Source: Solirubrobacter sp963848475
GTDB lineage: Bacteria; Actinomycetota; Thermoleophilia; Solirubrobacterales; Solirubrobacteraceae
Direction of reading: 5' to 3'
Length of the DNA: 64,000 bases
Assembly: GCA_963848475.1 (NCBI GenBank)
Contig: CAWKDW010000004.1
Location: 62,001 to 126,000, forward strand
The stretch's first letter is position 1. The number at the start of each line of letters is the position of its first letter. The notes under the pieces are model-generated. The model ran no database searches, was not told the origin of the DNA, and saw nothing but the letters and a program-made list of their open reading frames with translations. The position numbers and the translations under genes are program-made. Shown one piece after another: positions 1-10,240 of the stretch.

Positions 1-629
1 TGCTCCGGCGCCGGACGCAGCACCAGTCCATGCAGCGGCACGGTGATGACGGCCAGGATCGCGGCCAGGATCAACAGGGCGTCGCGCCAGCCGTAGGCGT
101 CGATCAGCACCTGGGAGAGCGGGAGGAAGATGAAGCTCGCCAGCGCGGCGACCAGCGTCAGCGCGGTCATCGCACGCCGACGCTCGACCGGGGCCGTGAA
201 GTGCTTCGCGATGACCGTGAAGGCCGGTTCGTAGAGCACCGCAGCCATCACGAGACCGATGCCGAACCACAGCGCGTAGAACGCCGCGAGTCCGTGGACC
301 TGGGACCATCCGACGACGAGTCCGGCGCCGGCGAGCGACGCGAGCGTCATCAGCGTGCGCGGACTGCGCCGGTCGAGGAAGCGGCCGACGCCGATGCCCG
401 CCACGGCGGCGACGGCGAGCGCCAGCGAGTACGCACCGGTCAGTTGCGTCGCCGAGTATCCGAGGTCCGCCTGCATCGGGATCAGGAACACCGCGAACGC
501 GTAGTAGAAGACCCCCCACGACACCGTTTCGGTGACTGAGAGTGCGCCCACGATCGCCCAGGCTCGGCGGCGCCAGGTGGCGCGCGCGGGCCCGGGCGTG
601 CGGTTGATGGTGCGCGCGTCGGGGTTCAC
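1..629 (-). CDS. MFS transporter, 5' part (gene runs off the window)
   Basis: About 209 N-terminal residues of a major facilitator transporter are visible. After a short basic N-terminus there are several hydrophobic helices, and the loop between helices 2 and 3 reads GVGRFLDRRSPR, the typical MFS motif-A position. The GTG start overlaps the stop of the flavoprotein gene (GTGA), so the two are translationally coupled and co-transcribed away from arsR. With an ArsR-type regulator next door this is a candidate arsenical efflux permease, but the substrate is inferred from context only. The C-terminal half lies outside the window. Confidence 0.8.
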   Translation of the reverse strand, partial: MNPDARTINRTPGPARATWRRRAWAIVGALSVTETVSWGVFYYAFAVFLIPMQADLGYSATQLTGAYSLALAVAAVAGIGVGRFLDRRSPRTLMTLASLAGAGLVVGWSQVHGLAAFYALWFGIGLVMAAVLYEPAFTVIAKHFTAPVERRRAMTALTLVAALASFIFLPLSQVLIDAYGWRDALLILAAILAVITVPLHGLVLRPAPE

Positions 630-2022
630 CGCACCTCGATGTCGAACGGCTCCTCGTGATTCGCGGTGCCGCAGCGCGGGCTTGCCGGTTCGGGCTCGGC
701 GACGGCGACGACCGGCTCGTAGGACGGCCCGCCACAACACGCGGCCGCGGCGGCGCCGGTGGCAACGCTCTCGGCCGGCGCGGCCGAGCGGTTGCACACA
801 CCGGTCTCGGGCAGGACGAGCTCGACGCGGCGTGCGGCTTCCCAGTCGCCGGCCAGTGCGGCGACGACCGAGCGGACCTGCTCGTAGCCGGTGCGCAGCA
901 GGAACGTCGGCGCGCGTCCGTAGCTCTTCATGCCCACCACGTACACGCCGGCGTCGGGGTGCGAGAGCTCGTCGACGCCATGCGGCGGGACCGAGCCGCA
1001 GGAATGCAGGTTGGGGTCGATCAGGGGGGCGAGCGCGCGAGCGGACTCGACGCGATCGTCGAGATCCAGGCGCAGCTCGGCCGAGCAGCGAGAGGTCAGG
1101 ACGGAAGCCCGTCGCCGCGATCACCTCGTCGGCGACGATCTCGCGCTCGCCGTCGCTGAGGAGCAGCGCCGAGCCGGACATGGCCACGGAGCGCGTCTGA
1201 AAGCCGGCGGCCAGCGCGATGGCGCCGTCCTCGACGAGGCTGCTGGACGGCCGCTCCAAGCGCGCCACGCTCCGGGAGCTGGTCATCGCCGCCGCCGCCG
1301 TACTTGCGTCCCGGCACGGCGCCGCGGATCGCCCAGACGATCTGGGTCGCCGGCTCGGACTCGCGCAGCGCGACGAGATCGAGGATCGCGTTGAACGCCG
1401 AATGACCACTGCCGACCACCACCACCCGCTTACCCGCATAGCGCCCACGGGCGCCGTCGAGCACATCGGGAATCCCGTACTCGATCCGGCCGGCGAGCGC
1501 GCGCTCGCCCGTCGCCGGCAGGCCGGCACCGAGCGGGTTCGGCTGCGTCCAGGTGCCTGACGCATCGATCACCGCGCTCGCCAGATGGCGGCGCTCCACG
1601 CCGGCCTCGTCGACCACGACTTCGAAGGGGGCTTCGCTGCGTCCCGCGTCCTTGAGCTTGTCGACACCCGCACGCGTGACGCCGATCACCCTCGCGCGCA
1701 GGTGGAGGGCGGCGCCGATCTCCGGCGTCGCGGCCAGTGGCTCCAGGTAGCGCTCGACGATCTCGTCGCCGGTCGGATACCCGTCGCCCGCGGGCGCGCT
1801 CCAGCCGTGGCGTTCGAGGAGCGCTGTCGCGGCTGGGTCGACGTTGAGCTCCCACGGCGAGAAGACTCGCACGTGCCCCCAGCGGCGGATGCTGGCGCCG
1901 ACGGCCTCGCCGGCCTCGAACACGAGCGGTTCGAGGCCGCGGGCGAGCAGATGCGCCGCGGCGGCGAGCCCGACGGGGCCGGCGCCGATCACCGCGACGG
2001 GAAGGGGGTTGGTGTGGTTCAC
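626..2022 (-). CDS. FAD/NAD(P)-dependent oxidoreductase of the ars cluster (two frame breaks)
   Basis: Flavin-dependent oxidoreductase/monooxygenase-like protein of 464 residues once two single extra bases are discounted (near 1238 and 1080). The N-terminus has a Rossmann FAD motif (VIGAGPVGLAAA, about residues 11-22), a second dinucleotide motif (VVGSGHSAFNA, about 210-220) and an ATGF-type motif near 350, as in flavin-containing monooxygenase and trimethylamine-oxidase-like families. The last 60 residues are Ala/Glu/Pro-rich and carry a Cys pair and two single Cys, a plausible thiol site for a metalloid. Start is GTG at 2022, divergent from arsR. It resembles the flavoproteins often seen beside arsR (ArsO-like), but the reaction is not shown by sequence. 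Confidence 0.75.
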
Positions 2023-2046
2023 CGGGTTCAGCGTCCTTGGGGAAGG

Positions 2047-2121
2047 ATCGAAAGATTTCGATGCGATGGTCGGAACCGTAGCTGACTTGAACGCTGCATC
2101 AAGTTTTTTCGATACGATGGT
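2047..2121. promoter_or_regulatory. Operator-like repeats between the flavoprotein gene and arsR
   Basis: The divergent intergenic region holds a perfect inverted repeat ATCGAAAGATTTCGAT (2047-2062) and a direct repeat TTTCGATRCGATGGT present at 2056-2070 and 2107-2121 (14 of 15 identical). The second copy ends four bases before the arsR start. This is the expected position for an autoregulatory ArsR operator controlling both directions. Binding is inferred. Confidence 0.55.
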
Positions 2122-2124
2122 TTC

Positions 2125-2475
2125 ATGACGTCGCCGCTCCCCGGATCAGTGTGCGCTCCGTTGAGCGCTCCGGGCTTGAGCGAGGCCGAAGCCGACGAAC
2201 TCGAACGCGTCTTCAAGGCACTCGCCGACCGCCACCGGGTGAAGATCCTCAACCGACTGCTCTCCGCCGGCGGTGACGCGGTCTGCGTCTGCGACTTCGA
2301 AGCGATGCTCGGCCTCAAGCAGTCCACCACGAGCTACCACCTCAAGCAACTCCTCGACGCCGGCATCATCGCCCGTGAGCGCCGCGGCAAGTTCGCGTAC
2401 TTCAACGTCGCGCCCGGAGCACTCGAGCGGATCCGGGGGCTGCTCGAAGCGCCGCCGCCGGCACTCGCGGCCTGA
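2125..2475 (+). CDS. arsR: ArsR-family metalloid-responsive repressor
   Basis: 116-residue winged-helix repressor of the ArsR/SmtB family. The core shows the usual FKALADRHRVKILNRLL helix, a recognition helix KQSTTSYHLKQL and a wing RRGKFAYF. Cys54 and Cys56 form the CVCD motif on helix 3, the classical As(III)/Sb(III) site of ArsR (ELCVCDL in characterised members), and there is a further Cys at position 10. The ATG start directly follows operator-like repeats. Expected to repress itself and the divergent flavoprotein/MFS genes until arsenite or antimonite binds. Confidence 0.9.
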   Translation: MTSPLPGSVCAPLSAPGLSEAEADELERVFKALADRHRVKILNRLLSAGGDAVCVCDFEAMLGLKQSTTSYHLKQLLDAGIIARERRGKFAYFNVAPGALERIRGLLEAPPPALAA

Positions 2476-2570
2476 GGCCTCACGCCCCGCCACCCGGCCG
2501 GGGCGGCTGTGTCGTTTCCGTGAACGTCGAGCGTGGTCCTGGCGCGCAGCGGTGATGCTGTCGCCCGCTG

Positions 2571-4604
2571 ATGCACGGATGCCGCGCGCTTATCGCCCTC
2601 TTGATCGCGGGCACGTTGGGTGGGCTGGTCATCGCCACTTCATCGCGCGCGTACGTGGCGCCCGGAGCGCTGCTGGTCTCGGCGTCGCTCGATCTGCGAG
2701 AGCAGGGCGACGACGCCAGTGGCCAGCCCGACTTGTCGTCCGACGGACGCTACGTCGTGTTCTCGACGGCGGCGCGCAACTTCTTCCCGGCCGATCTCCA
2801 GGACCCGGCCGGGGCGTACTACGACGGCGGGATCTTCCGCCGGGACCTCAGCAGCGGCCAACTCGAGCTCGTCGCGCTCGGCGGGCAGCGGCAGAGCGCG
2901 GGTGGCGCGCTGCTGACCCGGGGCGCGGCCAACCCCTCGATCAGCGGCGACGGCCGCTGGATCGTGTTCGCGACCGGCGCCGCGCTCGTGTCCGAGGACA
3001 CGAATGCGCAGATCGACGTGTACGTGCGCGACATGACCCGTGCGCGCGACGATCCGGCTGCGTACGAGCTGATCTCGGCCAGGAACGACTCGCGTGAGCC
3101 GGCACGTTTCGCGCGTCCGACGACGAGCACGCCGTTCCGTGATCCCGGCGCGGATGTGGCGCCCGGGGTGGCGATCTCCGACGACGGCGAGAAGGTGGTC
3201 TTCGCGGTCTCCGCGGTGGCGACGGACCTCCCGGACCATCGAGACGTCGACGTGCCGCCGGGGCAGATCTTCGTGCGCGATCGCTCGCGTCATTCGACAC
3301 GTCTGGTGACGCACGTGGCGGGCGCCCCGGACCGGCCGGTCTCCGGCGGCGACGGGCCGGTCGGGATCGGTCCGGCGGCTATCAGCGCCGACGGGTCCAC
3401 CGTGGCCTGGCCAGGCCAGCAGGCGCAGCAGCAGACGCGCTTTCTCGCGGCCGAGGGGCAGGACGCGGCGGTCTACTTCTATCTGTGGCAGCGAATCGCC
3501 GACGGCCCCGATGCGCCGACGCGCCGGATCACCGGAGCCAGCGACCTCGATGATCCCGGCTGTGCCGGTGACTATGCGCCGTCGTCCGCGGCGAGCGGAC
3601 CGTGCTACGGCGCGCTGGCCGACTCAGAGCAGGGCCTCAGCGGGATCGCCGCGACGCCGCCGGCCCTCAGCGGCGATGGACGACGGGTCGCATTCCTCAC
3701 ACAGTCGGCGCCACGCGGGCAGGATGCGGTCGCAGCCGTCGACCTCTTCGTGACCGACATGTCGCCTGGCGTCTCCCGGAAAGCCGGAACGGTCGAACTC
3801 ACGCGCGAGGGCACGACCCGTGATCCGATCGCGTCCGCGTCGCTGGTGAGCGTCGCCCTTTCGGGAAACGGCCGCTGGGCCGCGATCGTGACGGCTCGTA
3901 CGCGGTTTCTGCTGCCGGCGCTCCGGCTCGTCGGCGACGTCCGCGGCACGCCGGGTCCAAACGAGCTGTACCTGATCGACCTGGACGGCGGCACGATCGA
4001 ACGCGCCGTCCGCGCCCGTGGCGGCGGCGACGCCGGCGACACCGTGGCGGCGCAGGTCTCGTTGGCGTACGACGGGCGGCGAGTCGCCTTCTCGTCGAGC
4101 GCCGAGAACCTCTTCTTCGGCGACGCCAATCAGCGGCCCGACGTGTTCACCGTCGATCGCGACGACGGCCCGCCCTCGGGGGAGCTCGACGACGAGCTGC
4201 CGCCTGAGCCTGCCGCCGAGCCATTCGATCTCCCACCCGCGCCTTCTCGGCGGTTGACCGTGTTCGTCCGCCGCGCGCCGCAGAACAAGGTTCGGCTCGA
4301 CGTCCGCGCGCCCGTCGCGGGTCGCATCGTCATCAAGGTGCGCGGACGGCTGCCGGACACGGACGGCCGGCTTCGCGGGCCTGCCAGGACGTTTGCCAGT
4401 GCGAGCAAGCGAGTCACGCGCGCGGGTCGGGTCACGATCGACGTGCCGATCGCCAAGCGCTACCGCAGCCAGCTGCGCCGGCAGGGAAAACTCGACGCCC
4501 GCGCGGACGTGAGTCTGGTGCCCCGCACCGGGACGGCGTTGACGCGCAGTCTCGCGGTCCGCTTCAGTGCTCCGGCGCGCAAGCGCACCGCCGCGTCCCG
4601 CTGA
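2571..4604 (+). CDS. Secreted PD40/TolB-like beta-propeller protein
   Basis: 677 residues with a signal peptide (hydrophobic stretch about residues 6-20, cleavage likely after SSRA). The body repeats the PD40/WD40-like signature 'S.DGR.VVF.S' at least six times (for example DLSSDGRYVVFST, SISGDGRWIVFAT, SYDGRRVAFSS-type segments), as in TolB C-terminal domains and related surface propellers. The last 130 residues are a basic, beta-rich tail. The reading frame is unbroken. Presumably exported and involved in protein or glycan binding; no enzymatic motif was seen. It stands alone between arsR and the next gene. Confidence 0.7.
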   Translation: MHGCRALIALLIAGTLGGLVIATSSRAYVAPGALLVSASLDLREQGDDASGQPDLSSDGRYVVFSTAARNFFPADLQDPAGAYYDGGIFRRDLSSGQLELVALGGQRQSAGGALLTRGAANPSISGDGRWIVFATGAALVSEDTNAQIDVYVRDMTRARDDPAAYELISARNDSREPARFARPTTSTPFRDPGADVAPGVAISDDGEKVVFAVSAVATDLPDHRDVDVPPGQIFVRDRSRHSTRLVTHVAGAPDRPVSGGDGPVGIGPAAISADGSTVAWPGQQAQQQTRFLAAEGQDAAVYFYLWQRIADGPDAPTRRITGASDLDDPGCAGDYAPSSAASGPCYGALADSEQGLSGIAATPPALSGDGRRVAFLTQSAPRGQDAVAAVDLFVTDMSPGVSRKAGTVELTREGTTRDPIASASLVSVALSGNGRWAAIVTARTRFLLPALRLVGDVRGTPGPNELYLIDLDGGTIERAVRARGGGDAGDTVAAQVSLAYDGRRVAFSSSAENLFFGDANQRPDVFTVDRDDGPPSGELDDELPPEPAAEPFDLPPAPSRRLTVFVRRAPQNKVRLDVRAPVAGRIVIKVRGRLPDTDGRLRGPARTFASASKRVTRAGRVTIDVPIAKRYRSQLRRQGKLDARADVSLVPRTGTALTRSLAVRFSAPARKRTAASR

Positions 4605-4771
4605 CGCGGTCAGCGTGGCGATTGTCTTGTTGCTGACTTGTTGTTGGACCGTTGGAAATCGGTGAACGCTCTTGCCGCTGCGCACCGGCTCCAGTCAGGC
4701 TGCGGCCGGTCGCGGCTCCGGATGAGCCGGGCCACCGTCTCCCCGGGTCCACCAGAAGGAGTTCCCTCGAC

Positions 4772-6581
4772 ATGCGTGTCCAGTCGTTTCAGCCCAGGCG
4801 CCTCGTTCTCGGTCTCGCCGCTGCCCTTTCGCTCTCCCTGACCGTCGCGCCCATGGCATCGGCGGGCTTCGAGACCGCCACGCTCCCGTGCAGCGGAGAG
4901 TCGATCCAGGGTCGCGGTGCTTCGTTCCAGAACAACGCGACGAAGGGCTTCGTCGCCGTCTTCGCGTCGACGGACGGGTGCTCAGGCCAAGTCGCCACGG
5001 TTCCACAGGTGTTCTATGACCCGGCTGGGAGCGGCGCGGGACGGGCCTCGCTCGGCGTCAAGACCTCGAGCAATCCGAATCAGGATCGCGATCCGTCGAT
5101 CCGCTTCGCGGGCTCCGACGAGCCGCCTAGTCCGGCGGAGCGCCAGCAGATGGAGAAGGGTGCCATCGACGGCAACGGCGTCGACGTCACCGCCGCCGAC
5201 GATGGCGCGCTGCACGTGATCCCCGTCGCCATCGGGGCGGTCACGATCGCTCTGCGGCTTCCGGATGGCTGCAGCTACGCCGCCGCGACCAACCGGCCCC
5301 TGGACGGCAACCGCCCGGCCATGAGCAACGTCGTGCTCGAGAAGGTGCTTCGCCGGCGAGATCACCACCTGGGGTGACGCGATCCCCGGCATCGGTTGCG
5401 ACAGCGCCCCGATCACGCGCGTCGTGCGGTTGGACTCCTCTGGCACGACCTTCGCCCTCAAGCAGTTCCTCGCCGCGATCAACCCCACGCGGGGCTGGGC
5501 CGCGCTCGGAAACACCGCGTGGCCCAACGACACCGGCGCCGGCGCGGTCACTCGCGGGGCCACCAACGGCAACGGCCCGCTCGCGACCAAGCTCAAGCTC
5601 ACCATGGGCGGCATCGGCTACGGCGACCTGGGCGGAATCCGCGGTGCTGAGAGCAACGAGTTCACCTGGAACGGCGCGAACGATCTCTCGTTCTGGATTC
5701 CGCTCCAGCGGCAGACGTCGGCGACCTACGACGACCCGCAGGCCAACGCCGACGGCTACAAGACCGGCAACGCTGCTCGCGGTGCCGCCTGCACGACCGT
5801 GACACCCCGCAACGTCCCGTCGACGCCGGCCGCCGCGCCGTCGCTGGGCGATTGGTCGAAGGTCGATTCGACCTACTCGTCGACCGGGTACGGCGCGTGC
5901 ACCCTCACGTACGACCTGGCGTTCGACGACAACTCGACCGTCTACTGCAACTCGGCCTCCGAGGAGCGCAAGGCGCGCACGGTCAAGGACTACCTGACAC
6001 TGGGTGCTCTCTCGAGCAAGGGTCAGCTGAGCGCGACCACCACCGACTACGACGCGCTGCCGGGCTTCACCGGCACCACGGCCGCCACGCCCGGCTCGCT
6101 GTACGCGATCGCCCGCGCCGCCGTCGACTCGATCGGCTGGAAGAAGTCCGGCAGCGGCCGGCCGTGCTCGGCGCCGGCGATCGCGACGCCGACACCCACG
6201 CCGGACACCACCACGACGCCGCAGACCACCACCACGACACCCCCGCCCGCCGCGATCAGCAACGCCTTCACGCTCGCTTCCGCGCGCGTCAGCGGCACGA
6301 CGATCCGGCTCTCGCTGCAGCTCCCGGGCGCGGGCAAGATCGCCGTCGCCTCCTCGACCAAGCCCAAGAAGGGCAAGGCGATCAAGCTCGCGGCCAAGGC
6401 CGTCACGGTCACGAAGTCCGGTGCCCAGACGGTCACGGTGAGCCTGTCCTCGAAGGCCAAGCGCGCGCTCAAGTCCGACAAGAAGCTCAAGGTCTCGCTG
6501 AAGATCACGTACACGCCCACCGGCGGCACGGCGAAGACGATCACGAAGTCCGTGACCGTCAAGCAGGCCAAGAAGCGCTAG
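4772..6581 (+). CDS. Secreted PstS-like solute-binding protein with Thr/Pro linker and basic beta tail (one frame break)
   Basis: 602 residues when one extra base near 5346 is discounted. The ATG follows a good ribosome site (AGAAGGAG, 4754-4761). A signal peptide (cleavage near APMASA) leads into a PBP/PstS-like fold: GRGASF near the N-terminus, YDPAGSGAGR, then VFAGEITTWGD and RLDSSGTTFALKQFL, which match the conserved PstS segments 'F.G.I..W.D' and 'R.d.SGTt..F'. After residue about 460 comes a Thr/Pro-rich linker and a roughly 110-residue Lys-rich beta domain, which would suit cell-wall association. It lacks a lipobox, unlike the pstS at 16084. Ligand unknown; phosphate is possible. Confidence 0.72.
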
Positions 6582-6655
6582 GCCGATGAGCCGCGACGCA
6601 TCAGCCCTGGCACACCCCAGCGCGCTTCCGGCGCATCACCGGAGCCGTTGGAAGC

Positions 6656-8576
6656 GTGCTCGCAGGGCTGGTGCGTCGCCTCAACAAGGACCGTCTCTCG
6701 ACGTTCCTGCTGCTCGCCTCGATCGCGCTCACGATCGCGTTCTTCTCCCTGCTCGGCAAGACGATGCCGTCTTCGCCGGGCCAGGGGATCGCGCTCTCGA
6801 CGCTGACGCGGCTGCTCCGAGCAGAAGGCGATCCTCAACGCGACGCTGCTCGACCAGGATTCGCGCGCGGTGATCCTGAGCACGGACGGGCGCGTGCTGT
6901 GGGCGGCCTACCCGAGCTCGGACGCCCAGCTCAACTCGCTGATCCGCCTGCTCAACGCCAACGGCGCGGTCGTCGACATCGATCAGCAGGCCGGCAAGCC
7001 GTCGCTCGAGATCGTCGTCCAGTTCCTGATCCCGATCCTGCTGCTCGTCTGCCTGTTCGCGCTGTTCGCGCGGGTCGGCGCCGACGGCGGCGCGGGTGGC
7101 ATCGCCTCGTTCTCCAACTTCAAGGGCAAGGGCCGCAAGCGCGGCGCCAAGGTCGCCAACCGGCTGACGTTCGACGACGTCGCCGGCGCCGGTGAGGCCG
7201 TCGTCGAGCTGCGCGAGATCCGCGACTTCCTCGCCGATCCGGCCAGGTTCCTGGACCTCGGCGCGGCGCCGCCCAAGGGCGTGCTGCTCGTCGGCCCTCC
7301 CGGCACCGGCAAGACGCTGCTGGCCCGCGCCACCGCGGGTGAGGCCGACGCGGCCTTCTTCTCGGTCTCGGGCGCGGAGTTCGTCGAGTCGCTGGTCGGC
7401 GTCGGCGCGGCGCGCGTTCGCGACCTGTTCGCCAAGGCGCGCAAGATGGCGCCGGCGATCATCTTCATCGACGAGGTCGACGCCGCCGGCCGCAAGCGCG
7501 GCGCCGGCATCGGCCAGGGCAACGACGAGCGCGAGCAGACGCTCAACCAGCTGCTCGTCGAGATGGACGGCTTCGGCGGCGACGCCGGCGTCGTCGTGAT
7601 GGCGGCCACCAACCGGCCCGACATCCTCGACCCCGCGCTGCTGCGCCCGGGCCGCTTCGACCGCCAGATCGTGATCGACACGCCGGACGTCCACGGTCGC
7701 TACGAGATCCTGCAGCTGCACGGCAAGCGCAAGCCGGTCGATCCCGACGCCGACCTGATGGAGATCGCGCGGATGACGCCCGGATTCTCGGGTGCCGAGC
7801 TGGCGAGCGTGATCAGCGAAGGCGCGCTGCTGGCCGTGCGGCAGGGGCAGGCGACGATCGATCAGCCGACCCTGGAGGAGGCGATCGACCGCGTCGTCTC
7901 CGGGCCGGCGAAGAAGTCACACGTCCTGAGCCCGCGCGAGCGCGAGGTGATCGCGATCCACGAGGCGTCGCACGCCGTCGTCGCGCGGGCGGTCGGCCAG
8001 ATGGTCGGCGGCGGGTCGCAGAAGCTCTCGATCGTCGCCCGCGGGCGCACGCTCGGCACGGCGACGTCGCAGCTCGTCGACAAGGACGTCACCGTCATGC
8101 AGGAGCACGACCTGCAGCGGCAGCTGACGGCGATCATCGCCGGTGCGGCGGGCGAGCGCGTGCACTTCGGCGTGCTCTCGACCGCGATCAACGACGACCT
8201 GCACGCCGCGACCAACCTCGCGCGCTCGATGGTCACGTCGTTCGGCATGTCGCCCGAGCTCGGCTTCGTGACGATCGGCGAGCAGGGCGGCGAGGTCTTC
8301 CTCGGCGCCTCGCTGCAGGAACTGGGCTCGGTCGGGCCGGCGACGCTCGAGCTGATCGACCGCGAGGTCGAGCGGATCGTCGGTGAGGCCATGGAACGCG
8401 CCACCATCGTGCTGCGCTCCAACTGGAGCGCGGTGCGCGAGGTCGCGGAGGTGCTGCTCGCGCACGAGACCGTGTCCGGTGTCGCGCTCGAGGCGCTGCT
8501 GACGCCGGTCGTGCTGATCGAGATCGAGGACGTGCAGCTCAACGGCCGGCGCGACGTCCCCCGCCGGGCCGAGTGA
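6656..8576 (+). CDS. FtsH-like membrane AAA metalloprotease (one frame break)
   Basis: 639 residues if one extra C at 6817-6818 is discounted. Two membrane helices (about residues 14-33 and 118-138) flank a small external domain, as in FtsH. The AAA module has Walker A GPPGTGKT (213-220), Walker B IIFIDEVDA (268-276) and the second region of homology through RPGRFDRQ. The zinc protease motif is HEASH (435-439; HExxH), followed by the NDDLHAATNLAR segment holding the third metal ligand Asp. Unusual: the pore loop reads SLVG where FtsH normally has MFVG, so the pore aromatic is Leu246. GTG start chosen for the first in-frame membrane helix. The stop overlaps the next gene (GTGA), so it heads an operon of secreted proteins. 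Confidence 0.82.
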
Positions 8577-10239
8577 TCGCACGCGCGTTCCTCGCGCTCG
8601 CGCTGTGGGCCGGGCTGGCCGCCGCCGCGGGCGCCGACGAGCCGCGCTGGCGGCTGGAGCAGCCCGCGCCGCCCGCCGGGCGCGCCGTTTCAGGTCGCGC
8701 TGGGCTCGCCCGGCTCGCTGACGTTCTGGGCGCCGAACCGCGGGCTGCTCGCGGTCGAGGGCAACAGCGTGGTCCCGCGCGGGATCCTCGCCTGGGACGG
8801 GGAGTCCTGGCACACGCTGGCGACCGTCTGCGGCGGGCCGGGGGACACGATGCGGATCGCGTGGGCCGGCGCCTGCCGAGTTCTGGACCGTGTCGGAGCC
8901 GAGCCGTCCGCGGCAGGGCTCGGGCACCGCGCTGTGCCGATTCAAGGACGGCGTCGTCGCGGCCTCCTACTCGACCGCCGACAACGCCGCGGACCCGTAC
9001 CGCCAGATGAACGCCGCCGCCTGCCGCGCGGTCGACGACTGCTGGTTCGGTGGGATCGGCTCGCGCGATCCCACCGGTACGCGCGTCGGCGCCTTCCATC
9101 TGCACTGGGACGGCACGAGCCTGCGAACGGTCTACAACGCGAGCAGCGGGCGGGCGGTCACCGACCTCGTCGCCTTCGGCGACGGCTTCGTGGAGTCCGT
9201 GGCGGTCGGCGCGCGGCGCGGCGCCGTCGATGCGCCCGATCCGCCGCCGCTGGAGTCGCAGCCGCTGCTGCTGCACCGGCTCGTCGGCGGGATCTTCGAG
9301 AACGACCCGTTCGTGCCCGCGGCCCAGGCCGACGGCGGCAGCGAACTGCTCGCGCTCGACGGCTCGGCCGGGCTGCTGTGGGCGGTCGGCGGCGGGGCGG
9401 CCTCGGGGCCGGCCGCCGCGGACGGTGGCGTCGTCTCACGGCCGCCGCTGGCTGCCGTCTCCTCCGGTGGCGCGTTCCGCGAACTGAAGCTGAGCGGCGC
9501 TTCGTTCGGCGCGGCGGACCGCTTCGAGGATGTCGCCGCGGTCTCCGGCGGCGCGTGGGCGGCGCTCGTGCCGTTCGCGGACCGCGGGACGCACGAACGC
9601 GAAGGCGCTGGTCGCCCGGATCGACCCCGTGTCAGGGGCGACGGCGGTCGAGTCGCTGCCGCTCTCGGGCTCCGGCCGCGGGTCCGCGGCGCGGATCGCG
9701 TTCACCTCGCCGACGGACGGCTGGATGGTCACGAACGCCGGCTGGCTCTTCCACTACTCCGACGGCTCGCGGCCGGCGAAGGACACCGACCCGGCGTTCG
9801 CCGGGCCGATCAGCACGCGCCCCAACGAGGCGGCCGAGCAGTTCGTCCCCGACGTCGCGCCGGCGGACGATTCGCAGCTGTTCGCGCCGCCGCCGGTCGC
9901 CGTGGAGACGACGACGGTCGACACGCCGGAGGCCAAGCAGCTGAAGGCGCTGATCACCGGCATCCGCAAGCCGCGGCTGCGTGGCCTCACGCTCGAGTTG
10001 AGCTTCAAGGTTACGCGCAAGGCGCGCGTGCAGTTGGTGGCGCGCCGGCGCGGGAAGACCGTGGCGAAGACCGCCAACCGCACGCTGACGCGGGGCCGCC
10101 ACACGCTTGCGGCTGCGGCTCTCGCGCAAGCGCTGGCCGACCGCGCTTGCGCTTCCGGACGAAGGAGCTGACGATCGACGAGTCGCAGCTCGAGCAGCCG
10201 TCCGACGACACCGTCGTCAGTTCCCCGGGCGGCGGATGA
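8573..10239 (+). CDS. Secreted BNR/beta-propeller-like protein with basic C-terminal beta domain (five frame breaks)
   Basis: 553 residues when five single extra bases are discounted (about 8679, 8876, 9587, 10107, 10147). It begins with a signal peptide (cleavage near AAAAGA). The middle contains repeated W-rich segments such as AWDGESWHTL, FTSPTDGWMVTNAGW and HWDGTSLRTVYN, typical of BNR/Ycf48-like propeller blades. The last 90 residues (RGLTLELSFKVTRKARVQL and onward) form a basic Ig-like region similar in style to the tail of the protein at 4772. Function unknown; likely extracellular. Its GTG overlaps the FtsH-like gene's stop, and the next gene follows after one base. Confidence 0.6.
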
Positions 10240-10240
10240 G

